Shown here one piece after another: positions 56,656 to 64,000 of a stretch of DNA of 64,000 nt (its first letter is position 1; the number at the start of each line of letters is the position of its first letter). The notes beneath the pieces were generated by a model. The model saw only the letters and a list, made by a program, of their open reading frames with translations, did no database searches and was not told where the DNA came from. Made by a program: the position numbers and the translations under genes. The stretch is from Candidatus Devosia phytovorans (GTDB taxonomy: Bacteria > Pseudomonadota > Alphaproteobacteria > Rhizobiales > Devosiaceae): NCBI GenBank assembly GCA_029202405.1, contig CP119312.1, forward strand, positions 3,787,001 through 3,851,000, written 5' to 3'.

Positions 56656-57464
56656 ACGCCCACGAAGGTCGCAATGACCGGCACGTGGTCGCTGGGCTGG
56701 GGCGTGTAGCCGCGATAGGCCTTGATGATGTCGGTGCCAATGCAGTGCTCGGCGACATCGGCGGTGGCCCAGATATGGTCGAGCCGGCGGCCCTTGTTGG
56801 CCAGCTCCCAGTTGGCGCTGCGATAGCTCCACCAGGAATAAAGCTTTTCAGTGTGTGGTACGTGCTTGCGCACCAGATCCACCCAGCCGTGGCCGCCATT
56901 GAGGATGGCATCGAGCGCTTCGGTTTCCACGGGGGTGTGGCTGACGATCTTGAGCAGTTGCTTGTGGCCCCAGACGTCGTTCTCATGCGGGGCGATGTTG
57001 AAATCGCCGGCAATCAGATGCCCGCGCTGGAAAATGGGTTCGTTGAACCAGGTGGTCAACTCGCTCAGGAACCCCAGCTTGTGCTTGAACTTCGGATTGA
57101 TCTCGGGATCGGGCTCGTCGCCGCCGGCCGGGATATAGAAATCGTGTAGCGTCACAGGGCCATGGCCGAAATCGGTCAGTGCCGAGACGTGCCGTGATTC
57201 GGGAATGTCGAAGAAGACCTTGCTCGATACATCGGTCAGCGGAAACTTCGAGACGATGGCGACGCCGTGGTAGCCCTTCTGACCATGCACGGCCATATGC
57301 GGATAGCCGGCCTCGACGAAGGCATTGCGCGGAAACTGGTCATCCGTGCATTTGATCTCCTGGAACATGATCACATCGGGCGCATGCTTGGCGATGAAGT
57401 CCATCACCATGGGCAGGCGCAGGCGGATGGAGTTGATGTTCCAGGTGACGATCGAAACGGGCAT
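56652..57464 (-). CDS. xthA: Exodeoxyribonuclease III
   Basis: AP endonuclease and 3'-5' exonuclease of base excision repair, 270 aa. It starts MPVSIVTWNINSIRLRLPMVMDF; catalytic motifs are FQEIKCTDDQFPRNAF, HLIAGDFNIAPHENDVW, GHGWVDLVRKHVPH and QPSDHVPVIATFVGV. A longer in-frame start at 57503 exists but is not family-like. The gene's stop overlaps that of the DUF930 gene by 4 nt. Confidence 0.97.
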   Translation of the reverse strand: MPVSIVTWNINSIRLRLPMVMDFIAKHAPDVIMFQEIKCTDDQFPRNAFVEAGYPHMAVHGQKGYHGVAIVSKFPLTDVSSKVFFDIPESRHVSALTDFGHGPVTLHDFYIPAGGDEPDPEINPKFKHKLGFLSELTTWFNEPIFQRGHLIAGDFNIAPHENDVWGHKQLLKIVSHTPVETEALDAILNGGHGWVDLVRKHVPHTEKLYSWWSYRSANWELANKGRRLDHIWATADVAEHCIGTDIIKAYRGYTPQPSDHVPVIATFVGV

Positions 57465-57541
57465 GGCGGACTCGGGTTTTTCGTGACGGTCTCTTATGGC
57501 CAAGCATGGGAGTCACGACAAGCCGGTTCTGACAGGTCTCG

Positions 57542-57558
57542 ATGCTAACAGTCTGCTA
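57542..57558. promoter_or_regulatory. Degenerate CtrA-like site upstream of xthA
   Basis: CTAA-CAGTCTG-CTAAC within a 17-mer that differs by one base from the one at 3403-3419. It lies in the rplS-xthA gap. Confidence 0.3.
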
Positions 57559-57582
57559 ACCCCAGGCGGGGGTTGTTAACGC

Positions 57583-57596
57583 GTTTCACGTGAATC
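57583..57596 (+). other. Dispersed parS-like site (GTTTCACGTGAATC)
   Basis: Exact 14-mer in the gap between rplS and xthA, next to the rplS terminator. Confidence 0.55.
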
Positions 57597-57604
57597 AAGC
57601 CAAC

Positions 57605-57630
57605 AAAAAACCCGGCCTTGCGACCGGGTT
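57605..57630 (-). terminator. Terminator of rplS
   Basis: Read leftward: AACCCGG, 8-nt loop, CCGGGTT then TTTTGTT. It lies 25 nt after the rplS stop. Confidence 0.8.
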
Positions 57631-57655
57631 CTTCAATTCACTGATGCACCAGGGC

Positions 57656-58207
57656 TTATTCGGCCTTGGGTGCTTCTTCGGCGGCAGCGGCCTCAGCTTC
57701 GGCTGCTTTGGCAGCGGCTGCGGCTTCTGCGTCCTTGGCGGCCTGTTCAGCGGCAAATGCCTCTGCGGCTGCAATCTTTTCGGCTTCGCGAGCCTCGCGG
57801 GCAGCCTGGGCTGCGGTGCGTTCGCCAGCTTCGATCTTCTTGGTGCGCGAATTGGTCGATTCGAAAATACGAGCCGATTTACCGCGACGATCACGCAGGT
57901 AGTAAAGCTTGGCGCGACGCACCTTGCCGCGCTTCAGGACTTCGACCGAAGCAACGTTGGGGGAGTAGAGCGGGAACACGCGTTCCACGCCTTCGCCATA
58001 GGAAATCTTGCGCACGGTGAAGGAAGCGGTGATGCCGCCGCCATTGAGGGCGATCACAACGCCTTCATAGGCCTGCAGGCGTTCCTTGGCACCTTCGGTA
58101 ATCTTCACCCAAACCTTGACGGTATCGCCATGGGTGAAGTCGGGAAGCTCGCGCTTGGCGGCCAGTTCTGCAACATGCTCAGCGTTGAGCTGCTGAATGA
58201 TATTCAT
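57656..58207 (-). CDS. rplS: 50S ribosomal protein L19 with long acidic/Ala-rich tail
   Basis: L19 at the 30S-50S interface, 183 aa. Core residues 1-120: MNIIQQLNAEHVAELAAKRELPDFTHGDTVKVWVKITEG, GKVRRAKLYYLRDRRGKSARI. After RTKKIEAGERTAAQAAREA the protein runs into an Ala/Glu repeat (EAFAAEQAAKDAEAAAAAKAAEAEAAAAEEAPKAE) of about 60 residues, which bacterial L19 (about 115-130 aa) does not normally have. ATG 58207 was chosen; a longer start (58228) adds 7 residues. No known function for the tail. Confidence 0.96.
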   Translation of the reverse strand: MNIIQQLNAEHVAELAAKRELPDFTHGDTVKVWVKITEGAKERLQAYEGVVIALNGGGITASFTVRKISYGEGVERVFPLYSPNVASVEVLKRGKVRRAKLYYLRDRRGKSARIFESTNSRTKKIEAGERTAAQAAREAREAEKIAAAEAFAAEQAAKDAEAAAAAKAAEAEAAAAEEAPKAE

Positions 58208-58389
58208 GATCCGTCTCGATCTTTTCAAAGGAGCGTTTATTCGCGTTTTGAGGCGCGATCGCCCGGTCTTGGTTATAACGGAGGTTGGCAGTCTTTTTGT
58301 TGGTGCGGTTCAGGTCCGATTAGCCCGACACGCGGTAGTGGCGGCTCCATAGGGGATTTTTGCCGCAGAGTCCAGTATTGCCGCCGGAT

Positions 58390-59082
58390 TTATGACGTTT
58401 TGGTCGTCAGGAGATCCGGCCGGCGCGCGCGGGTCAACTCAAGGCTTTGCTCGGCCCGCCACCTGGCGATCTTGCCATGGTCGCCCGAGGTCAGTACCGC
58501 CGGAATATCGACGCCTTCAAAGCTCTGAGGCCGGGTGTATTGCGGATATTCGAGCTGGTCGTTCTCAAAGCTTTCATCGGCATGGCTCTCGGCCTTGCCC
58601 AAGACGCCCGGGATGAGCCGCACAACGGCCTCCAGCAGCACCATGGCGGCAACTTCGCCGCCGGCCAGCACATAGTCGCCAATGGAAATCTCTTCCAGCT
58701 GGCGGGCATCTATGACGCGCTGGTCGATGCCCTCGAACCGACCGCAGACGATGACGGCGCCGGGTCCCAGTGCCAGTTCGCGGGCGCGTGCCTGGGTCAG
58801 CGGCTTGCCCCGCGGTGACATCAGGATGCGCGGGCGAGGATCACTCTCTGGCGCCAGGGTGTCGATGGCCTTGGCCAGAATATCGGGCTTGAGCACCATG
58901 CCGGCGCCGCCACCCGAGGGACTGTCATCGACTGTGCGGTGGCGGTCTTCTGCGAAGTCGCGCAGTTGCGTGGCATGAAGAGACCAGAGGCCATCATTGA
59001 GCCCCCGTCCGAGTACCGAAGCGCCCAGGGGGCCAGGAAAGAGTTCGGGAAAGAGGGTTATGATCTCGGCGGAAAAGCTCAA
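58390..59082 (-). CDS. trmD: tRNA (guanine37-N1)-methyltransferase TrmD
   Basis: Methylates G37 next to the anticodon, 230 aa. SPOUT motifs: DDSPSGGGAGMVLKPDILAKAI, RILMSPRGKPLTQARARELALGPG, VICGRFEGIDQRVIDARQLEEISIGDYVLAGGEVAAM. The start is TTG at 59082, overlapping the rimM stop (TTGA) by 4 nt; AGGAAGAG precedes it. TTG is less efficient and may lower its output relative to rimM. Confidence 0.95.
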   Translation of the reverse strand: MSFSAEIITLFPELFPGPLGASVLGRGLNDGLWSLHATQLRDFAEDRHRTVDDSPSGGGAGMVLKPDILAKAIDTLAPESDPRPRILMSPRGKPLTQARARELALGPGAVIVCGRFEGIDQRVIDARQLEEISIGDYVLAGGEVAAMVLLEAVVRLIPGVLGKAESHADESFENDQLEYPQYTRPQSFEGVDIPAVLTSGDHGKIARWRAEQSLELTRARRPDLLTTKTS

Positions 59083-59615
59083 TCGGGCTCTTCCTCGCCC
59101 TCTTCGGCGTCGAGCGGCACAACGATGGTGAGGTATCCCTCGGCAATATTGACCTGCGGCACCACGGCCTTGGTGAAGGGGTAGAGATAGGTGTCGCCGC
59201 TATTGGGATCGCGCACTTCGAGCAGGTCGCCAGCGCCGAAATTGGGCATGGCGGAAACCTTGCCGATCACCACGCCGGTGTCGAGCCGGGCTTCAAGGCC
59301 GATGAGGTCGGCGTGGTAGAAATCGTCCTCGTCTTCGACCTCGGGCAGCTTGCTGCGGTCTACGAAGAGGTTGACGCCATTGAGCGCCTCGGCCTCGTTG
59401 CGGTCGGAAATGCCCTTGATCTGGGCCACAACCACGGTCTTGTGCAGGCGCAGCTTGCTCAGCGTCACGGTCAGGCCCGGACGATCGGTCTCGAGCGGAC
59501 CATAGCTGCCGATGGCCAGCGGATCCTGAGTGTGTGCGGCAATGCGCACATGGCCCTTGATGCCATGGGCGGCGCCGATCTGGCCAAGGAGGACGCGGTT
59601 GGACGTATTGCTCAT
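59079..59615 (-). CDS. rimM: Ribosome maturation factor RimM
   Basis: Assembly factor for the 30S subunit, binds S19; 178 aa. It starts MSNTSNRVLLGQIGAAHGIKGHVRIAAHTQDPLAIGSYGPL with the GKHGIKG-like motif, followed by the PRC-barrel (YHADLIGLEARLDTGVVIGKVSAMPNFGAGDLLEV) and an acidic C-terminal end. ATG 59615; the open frame upstream is longer but unlikely. Order rimM-trmD-(gap)-rplS matches the usual ribosomal operon. Confidence 0.95.
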   Translation of the reverse strand: MSNTSNRVLLGQIGAAHGIKGHVRIAAHTQDPLAIGSYGPLETDRPGLTVTLSKLRLHKTVVVAQIKGISDRNEAEALNGVNLFVDRSKLPEVEDEDDFYHADLIGLEARLDTGVVIGKVSAMPNFGAGDLLEVRDPNSGDTYLYPFTKAVVPQVNIAEGYLTIVVPLDAEEGEEEPD

Positions 59616-59634
59616 AGTCGCTCTTTTGTCTTGC

Positions 59635-59677
59635 GCGCTTCCGGGGAAAGACTGGTACCCAGTTCTTCCGAAAACGC
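59635..59677. repeat. 43-bp intergenic palindrome, copy 3
   Basis: A degenerate relative of 15099-15143 and 26590-26633: GCGCTTCCGG, GGTACCCAG and CCGAAAACGC blocks in the same order, just upstream of rimM. Confidence 0.4.
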
Positions 59678-59789
59678 TGTGACGTCGCTCATAGCAGGCC
59701 AATTGTGGCTTGGGAATTGTGGCTTGCTGTGGGTCAAGGAACCAGACTTGGGTTCCCGCTATTGTCCCAGCAGTTCCAAGGAGACCAGA

Positions 59790-60089
59790 ATGGCCAAGAC
59801 ACTCACCTCGCGCGAAGACATCCGGCAGTGGGCCGAGGCCCGCGGTGGCAATCCGATGCTGATGGATACGCCCGATGGCACGGGCATGCGCACCTTGCTG
59901 CAGCTGACCTTTGGCCAGCACGCCATCAATACCGACGGCAATGAAGGGCCAGACCGGATCGGCGGGTTTCATCTGGTGAGCTGGGAGGAATGGTTCGCGG
60001 CATTGGACGAAGGCAAGCTGGCCATTCGTGTGTCCGACGATCCTGCAGGCGGCAATGAAGCCGAATTCGAATTCGTCGAGCGGAGCTGA
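59790..60089 (+). CDS. Conserved small protein, function unknown
   Basis: A 99-aa protein from ATG 59790, with AAGGAG 6 nt upstream. It starts MAKTLTSREDIRQWAEARGGNPMLMDTPDGTG and contains DRIGGFHLVSWEEWFAALDEGKLAIRVSD. Acidic with conserved Trp residues; reminiscent of small alphaproteobacterial proteins of unknown function. The longer upstream frame is unlikely. Divergent from rimM. Confidence 0.7.
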   Translation: MAKTLTSREDIRQWAEARGGNPMLMDTPDGTGMRTLLQLTFGQHAINTDGNEGPDRIGGFHLVSWEEWFAALDEGKLAIRVSDDPAGGNEAEFEFVERS

Positions 60090-60124
60090 TGGTCAGCCCC
60101 GCCTGACGAAATGACCGTCAGAAA

Positions 60125-60436
60125 TCAGTCCTGCGTGGTGGTCAGCGACTGCAGACCGCCCTCATAGAGGCGCATGGTGGCTTCGATGTCGTCGATATGC
60201 ATGGAGAGCCCCTGCTCGACGGCTTCGGCCTGCCGACGGAACATGTCGCGGCGCGAGATCAGTTCGAAGCGTTCGCTCTCCAGTTCCTTGATGGCCTGGT
60301 CGATACGATCGCGGTGGCTGGCAAGACGTTGTACCATGGGTGCGGACTGCTTTGCGGCTTCCTGAAGCACGGCTTCCATCTGTTCGAGTTCTGGCTGGAC
60401 GATCTTGAGGGCTGTTTTGCTATTTCGCACAGTCAT
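60125..60436 (-). CDS. Small coiled-coil protein, function unknown
   Basis: A 103-aa, mostly helical protein. Heptad-like runs (QPELEQMEAVLQEAAKQSAP, LASHRDRIDQAIKELESERFELISRRDMFRRQAEAVEQGL) predict a long coiled coil. No domain recognised. It is convergent to 59790-60089 (gap 35 nt). Confidence 0.65.
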   Translation of the reverse strand: MTVRNSKTALKIVQPELEQMEAVLQEAAKQSAPMVQRLASHRDRIDQAIKELESERFELISRRDMFRRQAEAVEQGLSMHIDDIEATMRLYEGGLQSLTTTQD

Positions 60437-60614
60437 CTCCGCACTCCTTTGGTTAGCGTGGCCGAGTGAGGAATGTCTCCTGCGCGGTCAACGGTTGAAC
60501 TTGAGCCGGAATAAAGACCATAATTGTCGTAATGCAAAACTTTACTGCCCGTTTACCTTAACAGGCAGGCGCTAAGTTGCTGGCATTTGCGACAATTCGC
60601 AGCGAATCCAGAGA

Positions 60615-61043
60615 CTAGTCCCGGTCGGCGGATGCTTCGATTGCTTCCATGTCATCATCGGAAAAACCGAAATGATGACCAAGTTCATGCACCAATACAT
60701 GGGTGACTACTTCTCCAAGCGAATTGTAATCATGCTCTGCCCAGTAATCGAGGATGGCGCGTCGGTATAGAAAGACAGTATTGGGCATTTGCCCGGTCTG
60801 CGGCGTGGCGCCGTCTTCGGTCAGGCCGACGCCTGTGAACAAGCCCATGAGTTCAAAGGGGCTTTCCATGCCGAAGTGCTCGAGAATATCGTCCTCGGCA
60901 AATTCGGCGACCGTGCAGGTTACGTCAGAAGCCAGTGACTTGAACGGCTCGGGGAGGTTGGCGAGCGCATCGCTCGCCAGAGCCTCGATATCGTCAAGGG
61001 TGGGCGCGAAGCGCGCCCCCCAATCCAGTGGGCTTACCGCCAC
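60615..61043 (-). CDS. Metallopeptidase family protein (minimal zincin)
   Basis: A 142-aa protein with the HExxHxxxxxD-type motif VLVHELGHHFGFSDDDMEAIE near the C-terminus. The rest is MAVSPLDWGARFAPTLDDIEALASDALANLPEP. Such minimal zincins occur widely in alphaproteobacteria with unknown substrates. Its start overlaps leuC by 10 nt, and it is transcribed with leuC. Confidence 0.85.
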   Translation of the reverse strand: MAVSPLDWGARFAPTLDDIEALASDALANLPEPFKSLASDVTCTVAEFAEDDILEHFGMESPFELMGLFTGVGLTEDGATPQTGQMPNTVFLYRRAILDYWAEHDYNSLGEVVTHVLVHELGHHFGFSDDDMEAIEASADRD

Positions 61044-62440
61044 TCGCGGATGTCGACGAAGTGGCCGGCAATGGCGGCCGCAGCGGCCATGGCGGGGGAG
61101 ACCAGATGTGTGCGTCCCTTGAAGCCTTGGCGGCCTTCAAAGTTGCGGTTTGAGGTCGAGGCGCAACGTTCTTCGGGCTTGAGCTTGTCGGGGTTCATCG
61201 CAAGGCACATGGAGCAACCTGGCTCACGCCATTCAAAGCCGGCATTCTTGAAGATGACGTCGAGACCTTCGGCTTCGGCCTGCTCCTTCACCAAGCCCGA
61301 CCCCGGAACGATCATGGCCGACACATGCGAAGCCACCTTACGGTCGCCGATGACGGCGGCAGCGGCACGCAGATCCTCGATACGGCCATTGGTGCAGGAG
61401 CCGACGAAGACGCGATCGATCTTGATGTCGGTGATCGGTGTGCCGGGCTTGAGGCCCATGTAGTCCAGCGCCCGCCACTTGGAGGCGCGCTTGTTCTCGT
61501 CGGCAATGTCATCGGGGTTGGGAACAGCACCCTGCACCGAGATGACGTCTTCGGGCGAAGAGCCCCAGGAGACGATCGGGGGCAGCTTGGCGGCGTCCAG
61601 GATGACGACCTTGTCGTAATGGGCGCCTTCGTCGGTAAAGAGCGTCTTCCAATAGTCGACAGCCATATCGAAGGCTTCGCCCTTGGGCGCACGCGGGCGG
61701 TCCTTGACGTAGTCAAAGGTTGTTTGGTCGGGAGCGATCAGGCCAGCGCGGGCACCGCCTTCGATGGTCATGTTGCAGACCGTCATGCGGCCTTCCATAG
61801 ACAGCGAGCGAATGGCTTCGCCGGCGAACTCGATGACATGGCCATTGCCACCGGCCGTGCCGATCTCGCCAATGATGGCGAGGATGATGTCCTTGGCGGT
61901 GACGCCCGGAGGCAGCTGGCCATCAACACGCACCAGCATGTTCTTGGCCTTCTGCTGGATCAGCGTCTGAGTGGCCAGAACGTGTTCCACTTCGGACGTA
62001 CCGATGCCGTGCGCCAGAGCGCCAAAGGCGCCGTGGGTGGAGGTGTGCGAGTCACCGCAGACGATGGTCATCCCGGGCAGGGTGAAACCCTGCTCGGGGC
62101 CGACGATATGCACGACGCCCTGGCGACGATCGAAGGGGTCGTAATATTCGATGCCGAAATCACGGGTGTTTTCGGCCAGGGTTTCGATCTGGATGGCGCT
62201 GTCCGGATCAGGGTTGGGCAGCGAGCGGTCGGTGGTGGGCACATTGTGGTCGACAACGGCCAGCGTGCGCTCGGGGTGGCGCACCTTACGATTGTTCATG
62301 CGCAGGCCCTCGAAAGCCTGCGGGCTCGTCACTTCATGGACAAGGTGACGGTCGATATAGAGCAGCGAGGTTCCATCCTCGTTGTTCTGTACCAGATGGT
62401 CGTCCCAGATCTTGTCGTAAAGCGTGCGAGCCTTGGTCAT
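61034..62440 (-). CDS. leuC: 3-isopropylmalate dehydratase large subunit
   Basis: Aconitase-like enzyme of leucine synthesis; pairs with LeuD, which is not in the window. 468 aa. [4Fe-4S] Cys residues: VFVGSCTNGRIEDLRA and REPGCSMCLAMNPDKL. It starts MTKARTLYDKIWDDHLVQNNEDGTSLLYIDRHLVHEVTSPQAF with the expected His and Asp. The downstream metallopeptidase overlaps it. Confidence 0.98.
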   Translation of the reverse strand: MTKARTLYDKIWDDHLVQNNEDGTSLLYIDRHLVHEVTSPQAFEGLRMNNRKVRHPERTLAVVDHNVPTTDRSLPNPDPDSAIQIETLAENTRDFGIEYYDPFDRRQGVVHIVGPEQGFTLPGMTIVCGDSHTSTHGAFGALAHGIGTSEVEHVLATQTLIQQKAKNMLVRVDGQLPPGVTAKDIILAIIGEIGTAGGNGHVIEFAGEAIRSLSMEGRMTVCNMTIEGGARAGLIAPDQTTFDYVKDRPRAPKGEAFDMAVDYWKTLFTDEGAHYDKVVILDAAKLPPIVSWGSSPEDVISVQGAVPNPDDIADENKRASKWRALDYMGLKPGTPITDIKIDRVFVGSCTNGRIEDLRAAAAVIGDRKVASHVSAMIVPGSGLVKEQAEAEGLDVIFKNAGFEWREPGCSMCLAMNPDKLKPEERCASTSNRNFEGRQGFKGRTHLVSPAMAAAAAIAGHFVDIREWR

Positions 62441-62525
62441 AGCGGTATTCCGGAGGGGAAAGTTTGGATTGGTTCTAAGGCAGGACGGGTCGCGTGGTCA
62501 AGCAGAACCGTAACGCTGGGTACGG

Positions 62526-63872
62526 TCAGCGCGGGCCGGTGCTACGGATGGCGAAGACCCCGAGCAGGCTGGTGTCGAGGCCAATGCGGGTCCGGCACCA
62601 GAAGGCGATGGCGATCTGCGCCACGATCCGGGCACCCATATTGGCCCAGGCCGCGCCGACAATGCCATAGGTGGGGATGACGAGGAGTTGAACCAGCAGG
62701 CCAGCGCCCATGATGGTGCCGAAGATGGCAACATAGGCGCGCTCGTGGCCCGTCATCATCATCACGATCTTGGATGGACCGGTCGCGGCGTCGAACAGCA
62801 GGCCGAGCGCCAGGAGGATGAGCACGGTCGTGCCCTCGGCATAATAGTCGCCAAACAGCGACAGCACGAAGCCGCCCCAGCCGGCGAAGATGGCGAAGAT
62901 GCCGAGCGAGAAGACGAAACCGGCCACAGAGGCCAATGCGGTGATCGCCTGGGCCTGGCGCATTTCACCGGCATGGAAGTGCTGCGCCACCATGGGCGCG
63001 ATCACCAGTTCGATGGCGAAGGTGAAGAGCGTCATCAGCCCGGCGGTGCGGAAGGCGTTGAAATAGACACCCGAGCTTTCGAGGTCGAGCATCAAGCCGA
63101 CCAGTATCACATCGGCATTGAGCGCGGCCGTCTCGATCAGCGCGCCCAGCATCAGCCAGCGGGAAATGCCACCCCATTGCTGCCAGTAGCGGCGCACGGC
63201 GCCCAGCGCTGGCATCAGCACATATTTGCCGGTCTCGGCGCGCCAGAACTGGGCGGCCAGCATGAGTGACAGCAGCGTTGCCGACAGCACCAGCGCCTCG
63301 GGCCCGCTCAGCACGAGACCCAGACCGAACAGGCCCAGCACGACGCCAGGCAGGGCGAGGCGCCAGAAGATGTCGCGCGGCACCAGGGCCGTCCAGAGCG
63401 ATCCCTGGGCGCGCAGCACCGAGGAATTATACTCGGCCATGGCCATGGGCAGGATGAGAAAGGCGGCGCCGTAGAAATGGTTGGGCGTATCGGCGGGCGG
63501 ATAGACCTGCCAGACGACGAAGGTCAGTGCGCAGAGCAGGGCAGAAAGGACAAGGCCCGAACCGATGGTAAGGCTGGAGCCGGCGCGCACCGCGTCGACC
63601 GCAGCCTCGTGGCGGCCACTCACGGTTTCCTGCGACCAGAGCCGCAGGATGGCCATGGGCTGGCCGAGGCCCGCCGCAATGGCGAGCACGGTCGCCAGCG
63701 CCAGGCCAAAGGCGAAATGGCCATATTCGTCGGGGGTCATGGTGCGCGAGAGCACCACATAGGTCAGGTAGGTCAGGCCGGCGGTGGCAACCTTGATGCC
63801 AAGCGACGCCACCGACCGCCAAAGGCCGGCAGACAGCAGAGCGGACAGGTCGGAAGGTATCTTGATCCGCAT
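62526..63872 (-). CDS. Polysaccharide flippase-like membrane protein
   Basis: A 448-aa protein with about 12-14 membrane segments, starting MRIKIPSDLSALLSAGLWRSVASLGIKVATAGLTYLTYVVLSRTMTPDEYGHFAFGL. The N-terminal R-T-M-TPDEYG motif and repeated Gly-rich helices are typical of MOP-family Wzx-like oligosaccharide flippases. Substrate unknown; no glycosyltransferase genes adjoin in this window. ATG 63872 was chosen; an upstream start is open. The last 128 bases of the window (63873-64000) show no further gene. Confidence 0.85.
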   Translation of the reverse strand: MRIKIPSDLSALLSAGLWRSVASLGIKVATAGLTYLTYVVLSRTMTPDEYGHFAFGLALATVLAIAAGLGQPMAILRLWSQETVSGRHEAAVDAVRAGSSLTIGSGLVLSALLCALTFVVWQVYPPADTPNHFYGAAFLILPMAMAEYNSSVLRAQGSLWTALVPRDIFWRLALPGVVLGLFGLGLVLSGPEALVLSATLLSLMLAAQFWRAETGKYVLMPALGAVRRYWQQWGGISRWLMLGALIETAALNADVILVGLMLDLESSGVYFNAFRTAGLMTLFTFAIELVIAPMVAQHFHAGEMRQAQAITALASVAGFVFSLGIFAIFAGWGGFVLSLFGDYYAEGTTVLILLALGLLFDAATGPSKIVMMMTGHERAYVAIFGTIMGAGLLVQLLVIPTYGIVGAAWANMGARIVAQIAIAFWCRTRIGLDTSLLGVFAIRSTGPR

Positions 63873-64000
63873 GGGGCCTCGGAATCGTGGCTGACGTCCA
63901 CGATCCCGCAATCTGCCATGGCAATCTCAAGAAGGTCTTACCGCCGGACCTTTCCGAAATTACGCTTTCGTAAGGTCGTGCGGCAGTTTAGTGCCGGAAA

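Noticed and set aside
1..64000. tRNA, rRNA, CRISPR, transposase or phage genes
   Set aside because: None recognised by eye on either strand.

Overview
This window is alphaproteobacterial chromosome, almost certainly Hyphomicrobiales (Rhizobiales) and most like Devosia or a close relative. That placement is inferred from gene order, protein character and high GC; no database was searched. It is core chromosome: no phage, transposase, CRISPR array, rRNA or tRNA was seen. Genes are dense, and many overlap by ATGA, GTGA, TTGA or TAATG junctions. The centre of the window looks like the replication origin. A 442-base gap between maf (ends 40343) and hemE (starts 40786) carries DnaA-box-like sites, CtrA boxes (TTAA-N7-TTAA) and a dense cluster of GANTC (CcrM) sites. 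From 34672 to 40343 genes mostly point left, and from 40786 to 49477 they all point right, as expected around an origin.

Layout. 1-6606: a marC-like gene end, a toxin-antitoxin pair, gshB, yraN, rsmI, an LpoA-like lipoprotein and hemW-rdgB. 6466-16449: RNase PH and the heat-shock set hrcA, grpE, dnaK, dnaJ, with nicotinamidase, a PabB-PabC fusion and a degenerate hydrolase between them. 16485-28022: small metabolic and repair genes (VOC proteins, FMN reductase, pyrF, adenosine kinase, nth, an Ada-like protein, gpmA, dapB, coaA). 28022-31557: a leftward his cluster (hisB, DUF2628, hisH, hisA, hisF, hisE). 32109-34494: hslV-GNAT-hslU. 34672-40343: XRE regulator, smr, Tim44-like, fxsA, secB, dnaQ, coaE, aroE, maf. 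40344-40785: oriC. 40786-49477: hemE, hemJ, rho, mnmE, mnmG, rsmG, parA, parB. 49540-53667: holA, lptE, leuS. 53798-63872: yggS, a CenR-like regulator, xthA, rplS-trmD-rimM, leuC and a flippase.

The most striking signal is a family of parS-like sites. The 10-bp palindrome TTCACGTGAA occurs ten times in 55 kb, far above chance. Four copies lie in mnmE-mnmG-rsmG next to parAB, and one of these is the perfect 16-bp parS. Six are spread from 2.8 to 57.6 kb. Nearly all share an asymmetric 14-mer, GTTTCACGTGAATC, whose edge is a GANTC methylation site. This suggests a widely dispersed, possibly methylation-sensitive ParB-binding array around the origin. A further variant forms the hairpin terminator downstream of parB.

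Other points: the alpha/beta hydrolase between dnaK and dnaJ has lost both its catalytic Ser and His; a 46-codon ORF is coupled at both ends between rph and rdgB; RpoH-type promoters precede grpE and dnaK; and two families of intergenic palindromes are present.
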